A stretch of 35,964 bases of DNA, taken from NCBI GenBank assembly GCA_016839745.1, contig JAEOTS010000013.1, forward strand, positions 1 through 35,964. Reading direction: 5' to 3'. Below are positions 1 through 7,275 of the stretch, one piece after another. Positions within the stretch are counted from its first letter, which is position 1. Each line of letters starts with the position of its first letter. The position numbers and the translations under genes were made by a program. Under the pieces are notes generated by a model. It made no database searches, was not told the origin of the DNA, and saw only the letters and a program-made list of their open reading frames with translations. The stretch comes from Promethearchaeota archaeon. GTDB taxonomy: Archaea; Asgardarchaeota; Lokiarchaeia; Sigyniarchaeales; SOKP01.

Positions 1-1
1 A

Positions 2-46
2 AAGGAATTAGGAGATACCGACTATCAAGATATTACTTTTATTTAA
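2..46 (+). CDS. C-terminal tail of a gene entering from the left (partial)
   Basis: The second frame from the edge reads KELGDTDYQDITFI and then stops at TAA (44-46). It is followed at once by a T-rich run (47-66), which is the usual look of an archaeal gene end. Codon content is protein-like, but only 14 residues are visible, so the product cannot be named. The first frame also stays open to about 72, but gives a low-complexity Phe/Ile/Tyr string and is less likely. Confidence 0.35.
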   Translation, partial: KELGDTDYQDITFI

Positions 47-66
47 TTATTTTTATTTTTTTTATT
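47..66 (+). terminator. T-rich run after the left-edge gene
   Basis: An almost pure T/A stretch with T tracts of five to seven lies directly behind the TAA of the left-edge frame. Archaeal RNA polymerase commonly terminates on oligo-T on the non-template strand. The window is AT-rich, so this is suggestive only. Confidence 0.3.
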
Positions 67-188
67 TATTAGAAGAAGTTTGTAAATTAAGAATATTTAG
101 TTGTTTTTCTAAAAATGATATAATTTAAACTATATTTTCATACAAGTTAGCACAAATTATTAACATTTGATAGACATTTGATTTTAAA

Positions 189-668
189 TTAATCTTTTTG
201 AAACACAATCATAAATTCGCAATGATTTTTTCCTGATTGTAAGCTGCAATCTACTTCTTGAGCAAAACAATGTATGTTAGTCATTTTTTCAACTAAACCT
301 GCTAGCAAACCTGCTTCAAAGGAACAAAAACTTCCCTCTGTTTTAATTCCTCTATTGATAAGATCCTTTATTGAAGAATGCCCTTTAAGTTTCAATTGAA
401 CTATTTCTTCTGAACTTTCTGTTATTTCAATTTCTCCAATATTAAATTCATTAATTTTCTCTTTTATAGCCTCAGGTATAGTTTTAACATCTTCAATTGG
501 TTTTACATTTAAATGTGTACCTAACTCATGGCCTAAATAGTAAAATATAGCCTCTAACTGGTGACCAAGAGCTAATAATGCTCCTACCTTCATATCTCCA
601 ATCTCCTTTCCTGACTTCAAATGTTCCCTCATTTGCACTAAAATTTTTGAAAGTAATTGACGATCCAT
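189..668 (-). CDS. V4R (4-vinyl reductase / Bet3-like fold) domain protein
   Basis: This 159-residue protein is recognised from its C-terminal half. That half has the V4R pattern of an acidic/Gly-rich helix (about 112-128) followed by Cys134, Cys141 and Cys150 in a C-x6-C-x8-C arrangement that ends in a beta strand (CEFMIVF). V4R domains bind small molecules or metals through these conserved Cys positions and share a fold with Bet3/TRAPP subunits. The N-terminal part is helical and unassigned. The start is firm: ATG at 668 has an AAGGAG Shine-Dalgarno site about 8 nt upstream. It is the last gene of a leftward cluster behind a thioredoxin-like gene (34-nt gap) and a small GTPase. That context suggests a redox-sensitive or GTPase-linked regulator, which is inference; substrate and enzyme activity are unknown. 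Confidence 0.7.
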   Translation of the reverse strand: MDRQLLSKILVQMREHLKSGKEIGDMKVGALLALGHQLEAIFYYLGHELGTHLNVKPIEDVKTIPEAIKEKINEFNIGEIEITESSEEIVQLKLKGHSSIKDLINRGIKTEGSFCSFEAGLLAGLVEKMTNIHCFAQEVDCSLQSGKNHCEFMIVFQKD

Positions 669-702
669 TTTTTTTACACTCTCCTTCTTTTAAAATTTTT
701 TT

Positions 703-993
703 TTAAATTTTTACGGAGGAAATAAATCCATACAATATAGCGTCAATAATATCTTCCTCCTGAATATTGACACACAATCTTTTATCTGCCACAATAATTG
801 TCGGTAATGAAGTGATCTTATATTCTTTAGTTAAATGGTAATGTTTCACTACATCTATTTTTTCGATATACAATTTCTTTCCAAACATTGAAATATTAAT
901 TCTCTTTAGCATTTCTTCTATTGGTAAGCACGGTCCGCAATGAGACGATGAAAAGAATAAAATTTTCGGATAACCTTTCTGGAACTTTTCTAA
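703..993 (-). CDS. Thioredoxin-like protein with CGPC motif, start codon non-standard
   Basis: The first ATG in frame (912) would give only 69 residues and would cut the fold in half. The same frame is open upstream to a TGA at 1000-1002. It encodes the missing beta strand (KILFFSSS) and a classic redox site, Cys-Gly-Pro-Cys, at 928-939. Downstream is a thioredoxin cis-proline motif (SLPT, encoded about 802-813). The full domain is about 96 residues, a normal size for a small thioredoxin/glutaredoxin-like protein. No ATG, GTG or TTG exists between the TGA and the CGPC codons. A good Shine-Dalgarno site (AAAGGTGA, about 1000-1007) stands 6 nt before a TTA codon (991-993), used here as the provisional start. 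It lies between the GTPase and V4R genes with short gaps, so it is probably co-transcribed. Alternatives are a mutated start (TTG to TTA), a sequence error or a decayed gene. Confidence 0.65.
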   Translation of the reverse strand, partial: LEKFQKGYPKILFFSSSHCGPCLPIEEMLKRINISMFGKKLYIEKIDVVKHYHLTKEYKITSLPTIIVADKRLCVNIQEEDIIDAILYGFISSVKI

Positions 994-1035
994 CTTAAAT
1001 CACCTTTAAAATGCTACTAGAATTGTTAACTAATA

Positions 1036-1584
1036 TTATAGGTCCTTATATTTCTCATAAAGATTTTTAATTATCGCTTGAAATGCTTCATATACGCCGG
1101 TCCCTGTTTTTGCACTAGTTTTATAAAATCCCAGAAAATCTCTTTTATCAACTATGTCCTCTATCTTGTCACTATCAATTGAACTTTTATCTATCAAATC
1201 GATCTTGTTTCCGAATAATACAATTGGAATATCACCACAATATTTTTTAATATCTTCGTGCCAATCGAAGATGTGATCAAAACTCTTCTCAAGTTCATCT
1301 GGTGCATTAGAAAAAACTATAATCGCAGCTTTACTTCCCTTGTAAAATGTTGGTCTCATAAAAGAAAATTCTGCTTGACCTGCAATATCCCAAAAAAACA
1401 ATTTTACTGCGCTCCCTTCTATTTTTTCGTCATATTTGGAGAATTGAGCCCCTAAAGTTTTAATATACTCCTTTTTAAAACTTCCTTTAGTATATTTTTT
1501 AATTAAGGAGGTTTTGCCTACACCACCATCTCCAATAACAGTAATTTTGAAAACAAAATCCTTCCTTTCGTCACTATCGCTCAT
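1036..1584 (-). CDS. Ras/Rab-like small GTPase
   Basis: This 182-residue protein is a single G domain with all motifs. G1 is GDGGVGKT at 18-25, the switch I Thr is at about 43, and G3 is WDIAGQ at 65-70, keeping the catalytic Gln. G4 is NKID at 126-129 and G5 is SAK at 157-159. The length is typical of the Ras superfamily. There is no C-terminal prenylation Cys, so membrane targeting would have to differ from eukaryotic Rabs. The ATG at 1584 is preceded by GTGAT at good spacing. The gene leads a leftward cluster with thioredoxin-like and V4R proteins. It is divergent from the CinA-family gene across a 183-nt AT-rich spacer holding a short palindrome. Expanded Ras-like GTPase families are characteristic of Asgard archaea. 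The cellular role (signalling, trafficking or polarity) is not shown by the sequence. Confidence 0.93.
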   Translation of the reverse strand: MSDSDERKDFVFKITVIGDGGVGKTSLIKKYTKGSFKKEYIKTLGAQFSKYDEKIEGSAVKLFFWDIAGQAEFSFMRPTFYKGSKAAIIVFSNAPDELEKSFDHIFDWHEDIKKYCGDIPIVLFGNKIDLIDKSSIDSDKIEDIVDKRDFLGFYKTSAKTGTGVYEAFQAIIKNLYEKYKDL

Positions 1585-1703
1585 AAAATCACATTATAGT
1601 TTTTATTCAATATGTTCTTGCAGTTTCTTATACATCTTTAAAATATAAATTATAAATATTATTTTTTATTTATATTGCTTTTTATTATTAAATGGTTTGC
1701 TTT

Positions 1704-1718
1704 AATTCTTAAAGAATT
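1704..1718. promoter_or_regulatory. Short palindrome between divergent GTPase and cinA genes
   Basis: AATTCTT and AAGAATT flank a single A, giving a 15-bp near-perfect dyad in the divergent intergenic region. It could be an operator shared by both genes. In DNA this AT-rich such dyads also arise by chance. Confidence 0.25.
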
Positions 1719-1767
1719 TTATCAAATTAACTAGATAAAAGTAATCGTAAAACTTGATAGAAATATA

Positions 1768-2241
1768 ATGGATCGTTTAGGTATTATCGAAGAAATCGTC
1801 GTCAATTTTACAAAGAGTAAAATTACACTAGCAGTTGCTGAATCTTGTACAGGAGGGTATATATCAAATATGATAACTAATATTCCTGGTGCTTCTAACG
1901 TTTTTGAACGAGGAATAATTTGCTATAGTAATTTATCTAAAATTACTCTTTTGAACATCGATCCCGATTATTTAATTCAGTATGGAGCAGTATCAGAAAT
2001 AGTCGCTAAACATTTGGCTAATAATATTAGAATTCTTTCAAATGTTACTATTGGAATAGGAATTACAGGGATCGCAGGACCTACAGGTGGTACGCCTGAA
2101 AAGCCAGTAGGTTTAGTGTATATTGGTTTTTCCACTCAGAAGGAAACACTCGTAAAGAAATATCAATTTAAGGCTAATCGTATTACATTTAAAGAAAAAG
2201 TCTTAGAAAAGATACTCACTTTACTTCAAAATTTCGCATGA
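1768..2241 (+). CDS. pncC: CinA C-terminal-domain nicotinamide-nucleotide amidohydrolase
   Basis: This 157-residue protein covers only the CinA C-terminal (PncC) domain. Family members hydrolyse NMN to nicotinate mononucleotide and ammonia in NAD salvage. Recognised blocks are LAVAESCTGG at 21-30, the following GASNVFERGI segment at 41-50 with CYSN next, and the Gly-rich ITGIAGPTGGT at 99-109. The last is followed by KPVGLVYIGF at 112-121. The length is standard for stand-alone PncC, and the N-terminal molybdopterin-like domain of full CinA is absent. The ATG at 1768 has no clear Shine-Dalgarno site and may be leaderless. It is divergent from the GTPase cluster and followed about 100 nt later by a transporter gene on the same strand. 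In vivo substrate preference cannot be read from sequence. Confidence 0.9.
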   Translation: MDRLGIIEEIVVNFTKSKITLAVAESCTGGYISNMITNIPGASNVFERGIICYSNLSKITLLNIDPDYLIQYGAVSEIVAKHLANNIRILSNVTIGIGITGIAGPTGGTPEKPVGLVYIGFSTQKETLVKKYQFKANRITFKEKVLEKILTLLQNFA

Positions 2242-2337
2242 AGATTCAAGATCATTATTTAATTTCTTTTATTTCATATCTTTTTATAGATTGAGTAAAA
2301 AGAAAGAATAAGCAATAAAAATGTTGAGCTTATTCGA

Positions 2338-3528
2338 ATGAATCTACTTAAAACAAATTACATTTCGTTTTTCGTAGTCTATTTCATTATTAGCCTGATT
2401 AACACATTTGTAATTTTATACATCCCCGTCTTCATGCTAATTATTTTAGATGTGAATAGAATTGAGTTAGCCTTCGTTCAATTTCTTTCCTATCTCACAC
2501 TCTTTTTAGGACCAATCACAGGCTTGTTTTTTGACAAATTTTCGCATAAGAAGAAAAAACTCATTTTGGTCTCAAGCGTGTTTCTTTTCTTCAGCTTTTC
2601 GTTTTTTAATTTAAATATTGATAATTTGTCTTATTTCGGAATATTTCTGGCTTTAAATTTTACTAGTAGACTAATCATTAAAGCAGGAATGAGTAAATTA
2701 ATGTTGGAAGCCTCAGAACAAAAAGATATAAAAAAAAATATAATTTTAATTTCAAATGTTAGTGCATCTTTTGGAAGTATCGTTCCAATATTTATGTTTA
2801 ATGTTCTAATTTTTGATATAAATTCTATTAGTTTGTGGTCTACATTTTTTAATCTTTGTTGGATGATGTCTTTTCCTATTTTAATTACCTTTTTTTTAAT
2901 TAAGGATGAACAACTGATTATAGATGATAAAATAAAAAATACGATTTTAGACCCAGTAGATAATAAAAAAAGAAATAGTCAATTCGGATTATTACTAACA
3001 TTTTTAACTAACTTTTTAATATGGGGTGATAAACTAATCGAATTTCCATTCACCTCGTGGATTCTCACCAAATTTGGAGAATCCGGATTTTTTAATTACT
3101 CTTATTTCTTTTTCATCTTTACATATTTATACATAGGGGGGTGGTTTATTTCAAGGCGTCTCATAAACCAATATAAATCGAGAATACACCTTTCAATTTC
3201 AATTGTCATCTACGCTTCGTTAATGTTCTCTCTCATATTTTGCGATTTAACAACATTCTTATTAATTACAGCTGCAAATAAAATAGTTACAGGGGTTATG
3301 ATGTCGCAGCTAACTGAAAGAAATATTAACATTTCAAAGTTGAGCAAAAATACTGCTCTTTCGTATGAAATGATAAGGAGTTCGAGTTTATTAGCAAGTT
3401 TCATATTTGTACCTTTAGGGACACTTTTAAGTTCTTATGTTTCTATTGAAAATTTAGTTATAGCAGTAGTCTTTATGTCTCTGCTTTCAATAACGCCGAT
3501 TTTCTTCCAAAAATCTAAGATATATTAA
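2338..3528 (+). CDS. Major facilitator-type membrane transporter
   Basis: This 396-residue, very hydrophobic protein has about 12 predicted membrane segments. Between segments 2 and 3 it has the MFS motif A pattern, G-x3-G-x3-D-x2-(basic cluster), seen as GPITGLFFDKF followed by HKKKK at about residues 58-74. A short hydrophilic loop around 200-215, rich in Asp and Lys, fits the central loop between the two six-helix halves. No substrate-specific motif is visible. The ATG at 2338 has only a weak upstream site. The stop codon overlaps the convergent M29 peptidase stop by a few bases. The cargo is unknown; the preceding cinA/pncC gene does not point to one convincingly. Confidence 0.75.
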   Translation: MNLLKTNYISFFVVYFIISLINTFVILYIPVFMLIILDVNRIELAFVQFLSYLTLFLGPITGLFFDKFSHKKKKLILVSSVFLFFSFSFFNLNIDNLSYFGIFLALNFTSRLIIKAGMSKLMLEASEQKDIKKNIILISNVSASFGSIVPIFMFNVLIFDINSISLWSTFFNLCWMMSFPILITFFLIKDEQLIIDDKIKNTILDPVDNKKRNSQFGLLLTFLTNFLIWGDKLIEFPFTSWILTKFGESGFFNYSYFFFIFTYLYIGGWFISRRLINQYKSRIHLSISIVIYASLMFSLIFCDLTTFLLITAANKIVTGVMMSQLTERNINISKLSKNTALSYEMIRSSSLLASFIFVPLGTLLSSYVSIENLVIAVVFMSLLSITPIFFQKSKIY

Positions 3529-4709
3529 TTAACCAGTTTGCCATTATCCATTACTTGTTTTTTGGTTCCATCCTTATATTCAACAGTAATGTTAGCTTGA
3601 GGAGCAGTAACAAAATCCCAGTGAACCTGCGAGACAGAAGTACCTCCCATCATTTTATTGCTACCAAAAGCCACGTGTACGCTTCCGTTAATCTTTTCGT
3701 CTGTGAGGATATAACCAACTGCTTTTGTGATTTCGGGATTGCACCCAATTCCTAATTCAGCAACATTGTAAGTTCGTATTTCAGGTAAATTCTTTTCCAC
3801 ATCCATTTTTTCACTTTGCTTAAAAGTGTTAACTAAATCGCTTAGATTCTCATCAGCAGTAACTTCATCAATTAATAATTGCCCATTCTTAAACTTTAGA
3901 TATATATTTTTAATAATTTTATTACTAAGTCTATCTCTCGTTAATGGACAAAAAAGAGTTCCTTCTCCTATTTTCTCGTGTGGAGGAAAAAATATTTCAC
4001 CAGCTGGTAAATTCCCACCCAATAAACCTAGAGCTATCCTGTCATCTGATAATAAACCATTATCTTGAATTTTAGCACGATCTTGGATATTTACCCAAAA
4101 ATCAGTTCCTAAATCATCCGTAACATAGACTTTCTTCGCGTCATCGAAATAGCTACCTAAATTTTCCGTAATTTCATTCATTTTCTCTTGAGGGACGCTT
4201 ATACCACCTACAATGAATTTCTCTAATAAATCGTACTCAATACCATAATAATTAGCAGCTTTCTTTGATGGCCACCCTGCATAGCACCATTTCTTACCTG
4301 GTGCATATTCTTCTTTCATACCATAAAGAACATCCTTTATGGGTGCGAAGTACTTTATTTTTGCATTCAATTTCTCTCTCGATGCTCTGCTACGAACTCC
4401 AGGATCTTCATCAGGTTCAATTACAATATAGGCGTCAATATTTTCAATCAATTTTAAATAATGGAGAGGTGTAATCTCTAAAATTTCACTACTAATGCTG
4501 GAGTCTTGGAAAACTGTTTCATTGTAGTAATCGCTAGTGGATGTGATTATAGGGATCCCATCATTTCTATAGACCTCTAATGCTATTTCTTCTAAAAGGT
4601 CTTGAGAATAAACACCTCCTCTTATTAAAACATTTTCACCTTTATTCTTAATATTAATAGCTTTAACAATGTTCTTAGCACACAACTTAATTTTTTCTTT
4701 TTCAACCAT
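3525..4709 (-). CDS. M29-family metallo-aminopeptidase
   Basis: This 394-residue protein matches the M29 (AmpS/AmpT, PepS) family, which are cytosolic metal-dependent aminopeptidases that trim peptides from the N-terminus. Family metal-ligand blocks appear in order: NLPAGE at 233-238 (Glu238), AELGIG at 317-322 (Glu318), HVAFG at 345-349 (His345) and VHWDF at 362-366 (His363, Asp365). The N-terminal alpha/beta region carries the typical substrate-gating domain. The length matches the family norm of about 400-415. The ATG at 4709 lacks a strong Shine-Dalgarno site. The gene converges on the MFS transporter with overlapping stops. A housekeeping role in peptide turnover is likely. Confidence 0.9.
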   Translation of the reverse strand: MVEKEKIKLCAKNIVKAINIKNKGENVLIRGGVYSQDLLEEIALEVYRNDGIPIITSTSDYYNETVFQDSSISSEILEITPLHYLKLIENIDAYIVIEPDEDPGVRSRASREKLNAKIKYFAPIKDVLYGMKEEYAPGKKWCYAGWPSKKAANYYGIEYDLLEKFIVGGISVPQEKMNEITENLGSYFDDAKKVYVTDDLGTDFWVNIQDRAKIQDNGLLSDDRIALGLLGGNLPAGEIFFPPHEKIGEGTLFCPLTRDRLSNKIIKNIYLKFKNGQLLIDEVTADENLSDLVNTFKQSEKMDVEKNLPEIRTYNVAELGIGCNPEITKAVGYILTDEKINGSVHVAFGSNKMMGGTSVSQVHWDFVTAPQANITVEYKDGTKKQVMDNGKLVN

Positions 4710-4849
4710 ATTTGATTAAAATCTTTCTCTTTAATATAAGTTCTCTGAAATTCAACATTCAATTTAAGCGAGATTCTAAACGGTAATTTTATCAACATTA
4801 GATTTATTACAAAGAATTGTCTTAATTAAAATATCAGTAGAATGAATTC

Positions 4850-4857
4850 TTTATAAG
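4850..4857 (+). promoter_or_regulatory. Probable TATA box for the longin-like gene
   Basis: TTTATAAG lies 43 nt before the ATG at 4900, placing transcription start around 4877-4880 and leaving a short leader. The same octamer lies at leaderless distance before the GYD gene at 12702. Confidence 0.4.
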
Positions 4858-4899
4858 ATCACCTAAAATTTTTGTTTTAATATTGAGCAAGATGGAATT

Positions 4900-5364
4900 A
4901 TGGTTATACGAGAAGTAGGTTTATTATTTCGTGGTTTTTCATTAGTAAAGAAAAGTTATCATAAAACTACTTTAGGAAAAATTGATGCTGATCTTAGAAG
5001 TGGATTGCTTACTGCTCTCTTAAATTTTGCGGAAACGGCATTTTCTACGGGAACCGTAGAATATTTTCAAGGAAACCGATTTACAATTGCGTTTATTAAC
5101 GCAAGAATCCTTTCAGATGACAGTTTGGAACCAGAATTATTAGTTTCATATGCGATCATAGATAGACAAAAAAAAATCGATAAATATATCCGCAAAATCG
5201 TTAATCCTTTATTAACTAAGGTTGCCAATGAATTCAAATCGCAATATGAAGGGAAAAATTTATCCGAAGTTACTCAATTTAAAAATTTTAAGAAATCCCT
5301 TGATGTAATTTTTGGTTCAAATACTAAAAAAGTTGATCAGAAACTAGATGGACTATTTTTTTAG
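4900..5364 (+). CDS. Longin/roadblock-like small protein
   Basis: This 154-residue soluble protein has no catalytic motif that I recognise. The N-terminus forms a strand-turn-strand (VIREVGLLFRGFSLVKKSY). A helix follows (RSGLLTALLNFAETAF), then two strands (TVEYFQGNRFTIAFINAR), a further strand (LLVSYAIID) and a long C-terminal helix. That beta-beta-alpha-beta-beta order, and the 'sensor then sGLL.A...F' wording, resemble archaeal longin/roadblock-like domains. It also resembles the C-terminal domain of the large membrane protein at 29384-31603 (YDDGRG, then VSGMFSAITSF). Such domains bind small GTPases in eukaryotes and are common in Asgard genomes. The match is by pattern only, so the assignment is tentative. 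The gene stands alone between the M29 peptidase and the argS operon. Confidence 0.5.
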   Translation: MVIREVGLLFRGFSLVKKSYHKTTLGKIDADLRSGLLTALLNFAETAFSTGTVEYFQGNRFTIAFINARILSDDSLEPELLVSYAIIDRQKKIDKYIRKIVNPLLTKVANEFKSQYEGKNLSEVTQFKNFKKSLDVIFGSNTKKVDQKLDGLFF

Positions 5365-5386
5365 ATTTTTTAGCAGGTAATTGAGC

Positions 5387-6337
5387 TTAATTTTTCGATC
5401 TTGATCTCAATAAATACCAAAATATTAAAGGTAGAGCAATTGTAGCATCAGCTATAACTGTTGAAAACTTTGCCTTCTCATTTACTTTCCCCCATGAAAT
5501 TGCTTCGTGTAAAGTCGCCCCACTAAGACCACCTTGTTCCGGACGATCCATAGTTATCTGAATTGCATATTGCGCAGAATTAGGGCAAAATTGAAGCGAT
5601 TGCATTATAAAATTCTTAGGAACTCCTCCACCGACAATACATATCCCCGCATGTTTAGTATCCCAAGCTAAATCTACCATCTTTAACATGTCTTTGAAAT
5701 GGTTAAGGTTTAAATTTTGGTGATGAAATCCTAATTGCAGTGCTAAACCTGAATCAGTGAAAGCGGGACAAAAAATTGGGATATTTTTTTCTGCACAAAT
5801 CTTTAAAATTGACTTATCATTTTTAGGAAGATTATCTCCAAGAAATTTTAAAAATGAGCTTACGGGCATATTTCCGTCAGGAATTTCCAATTTTGATACG
5901 AAATCCTCAATACCCTCGTAAACCTTGTTTGGTAAGAATACATCGTAGATTCTGTTTAACTCTTGGTTATGCAACTCAGAATCATCAATTTCTTTTGCGC
6001 TTAATTCCCCCTGCAAATGATGATAACCTAAGGTTTCTGCAATGTCGTGAGTTAAAGAAGCACCTGTAGTAACAAGAACATCTATAAATCCCTCTTCTAT
6101 AAAATCGTGGATAACTTTTTGCATTCCTGCGGGAACTAATGCTCCAGCAAGACCAAAAAATTTAACACAGTTCTTATCTTGAATCATTTTTTTATAGATC
6201 TCACAAGCTACAGCTAAACGTTTAGCGTTAAATCCCGTTTCTTTTAAAGATAAAATAAGGTCAACAATATCATCCTTCTCATCTATCCTAAATTGACGTA
6301 CCTTCCTCATTTTTTCTTTAATATCTTCATTTGGCAT
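5387..6337 (-). CDS. Deoxyhypusine synthase-like protein
   Basis: This protein of about 316 residues belongs to the deoxyhypusine synthase family. Members transfer the aminobutyl group of spermidine (or a related amine) to a lysine of aIF5A, or to other acceptors in paralogs, using NAD. Visible blocks (from ATG 6337) are GLAGALVPAG near 62-71, TTGASLTHD near 90-98, and GGGVPKN near 236-242, where the Lys aligns with the catalytic lysine of human DHS. HEAISWGKV follows at about 277-285. The 'PEQGGLSGATLHEAISWG' wording fits the archaeal/bacterial DHS-like branch, so true hypusine activity is probable but not certain. The start may be GTG at 6346 or ATG at 6337; AGTGA sits about 5 nt before the ATG. 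It abuts the agmatinase gene, which implies translational coupling in a polyamine-related operon. Confidence 0.85.
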   Translation of the reverse strand: MPNEDIKEKMRKVRQFRIDEKDDIVDLILSLKETGFNAKRLAVACEIYKKMIQDKNCVKFFGLAGALVPAGMQKVIHDFIEEGFIDVLVTTGASLTHDIAETLGYHHLQGELSAKEIDDSELHNQELNRIYDVFLPNKVYEGIEDFVSKLEIPDGNMPVSSFLKFLGDNLPKNDKSILKICAEKNIPIFCPAFTDSGLALQLGFHHQNLNLNHFKDMLKMVDLAWDTKHAGICIVGGGVPKNFIMQSLQFCPNSAQYAIQITMDRPEQGGLSGATLHEAISWGKVNEKAKFSTVIADATIALPLIFWYLLRSRSKN

Positions 6338-6347
6338 TATTTTCACT

Positions 6348-7250
6348 TTATTTACTTTTGGAGATAAAAGAAATCAATTCAATTATTAATTTAGCTGCCA
6401 AATTGGAAGTCATGTTATTAGGTAAATCCAAATTGGGAGAAACTTCGACTAAATCAAAACCAACTATGCTAAGATTTTTTGTCAGTTTTCTCAAGATTTT
6501 CCACAATTCACGATAAGAAAATCCTCCAGGTATTGCATATCCTGTCCCAGGAGCGATAGAAGGGTCTAAAACATCGATATCAATTGAAAGATAAATGCTT
6601 TTTGTGTTAGATTTTTTAAAAAAATCGATAATTTTATCGCCGAATGCATCGATTCCAACATCGTGGAGCAGGTAAGCGTTTAAATGGGTAATATGCTCGT
6701 TTTTTGCTACATCTAACTCTGGAACATCAATATCTCTCGTTCCAACAATAAGAAAGTTGTTCTTTGATATATAATCTAAATCAAAAATTCGGTGTGAGAC
6801 TGTTGCGTGAGAATATTTACCCTTATCATAATTTTCATATAAATCAAGATGAGCGTCAAAGATTAGAACTCCAAATTCGCTTTTATTATCAAAAGAATCT
6901 CCTATTGCTTTAATTACCGGAAATGTGCAAAAATGGTCTCCTCCAACAACTATAGGGATTACCTCTTTTTTTTTATTATATATAGATTTTACAAAATTAA
7001 CAATTTCTATAATATTCTTCTCTATGTTAACAGGCTCAATCGAAATATTTCCTAAATCAACAACTTTTAATTTAGGTATTTCAATCCCCATTTCAGTTGT
7101 TAATGCTAAATTCTCTGAAATTTCACGTATTTTTTGCGGTGCTCTTGCTGAATCAACAACTTTTAGAGAACTTAAGAAATCCCAGGGGATTCCAAAAAAC
7201 ACAAATTCAGTATTCTTATCAATTGTTTCACCAAAATCAAAAAAAGTCAA
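6348..7250 (-). CDS. speB: Agmatinase / ureohydrolase family enzyme
   Basis: This 300-residue arginase-fold enzyme has a complete binuclear manganese site: GGDH at 103-106, DAHLD at 132-136 and SIDIDVLDP at 222-230. His106, Asp132, His134, Asp136, Asp224 and Asp226 are the ligands. APGTGYAIPGG at 233-243 follows as in the agmatinase branch. The likely reaction is agmatine to putrescine plus urea, although related archaeal enzymes can use other guanidino compounds. The start is TTG at 7250, with AAAGGA about 9 nt upstream. The gene lies 25 nt after argS and is directly followed by the deoxyhypusine synthase-like gene, which supports a polyamine role. No arginine decarboxylase is visible in the window. 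Confidence 0.9.
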   Translation of the reverse strand: MTFFDFGETIDKNTEFVFFGIPWDFLSSLKVVDSARAPQKIREISENLALTTEMGIEIPKLKVVDLGNISIEPVNIEKNIIEIVNFVKSIYNKKKEVIPIVVGGDHFCTFPVIKAIGDSFDNKSEFGVLIFDAHLDLYENYDKGKYSHATVSHRIFDLDYISKNNFLIVGTRDIDVPELDVAKNEHITHLNAYLLHDVGIDAFGDKIIDFFKKSNTKSIYLSIDIDVLDPSIAPGTGYAIPGGFSYRELWKILRKLTKNLSIVGFDLVEVSPNLDLPNNMTSNLAAKLIIELISFISKSK

Positions 7251-7275
7251 GATTAAATTCCTTTATTTATGTAAA

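Noticed and set aside
703..912. ATG at 912 as the start of the thioredoxin-like protein
   Set aside because: It would discard the CGPC active site and the first strand of the fold, which are encoded immediately upstream in the same frame.
1258..1455. Plus-strand 65-codon frame inside the small GTPase gene
   Set aside because: It is antisense to a gene with complete G motifs and has low-quality composition, so it is a shadow frame.
2321..2341. Six-codon mini-frame (ATG TTG AGC ... TGA) just before the MFS transporter
   Set aside because: It overlaps the transporter start and might be a leader peptide, but it is too short and lacks regulatory sequence such as repeated codons.
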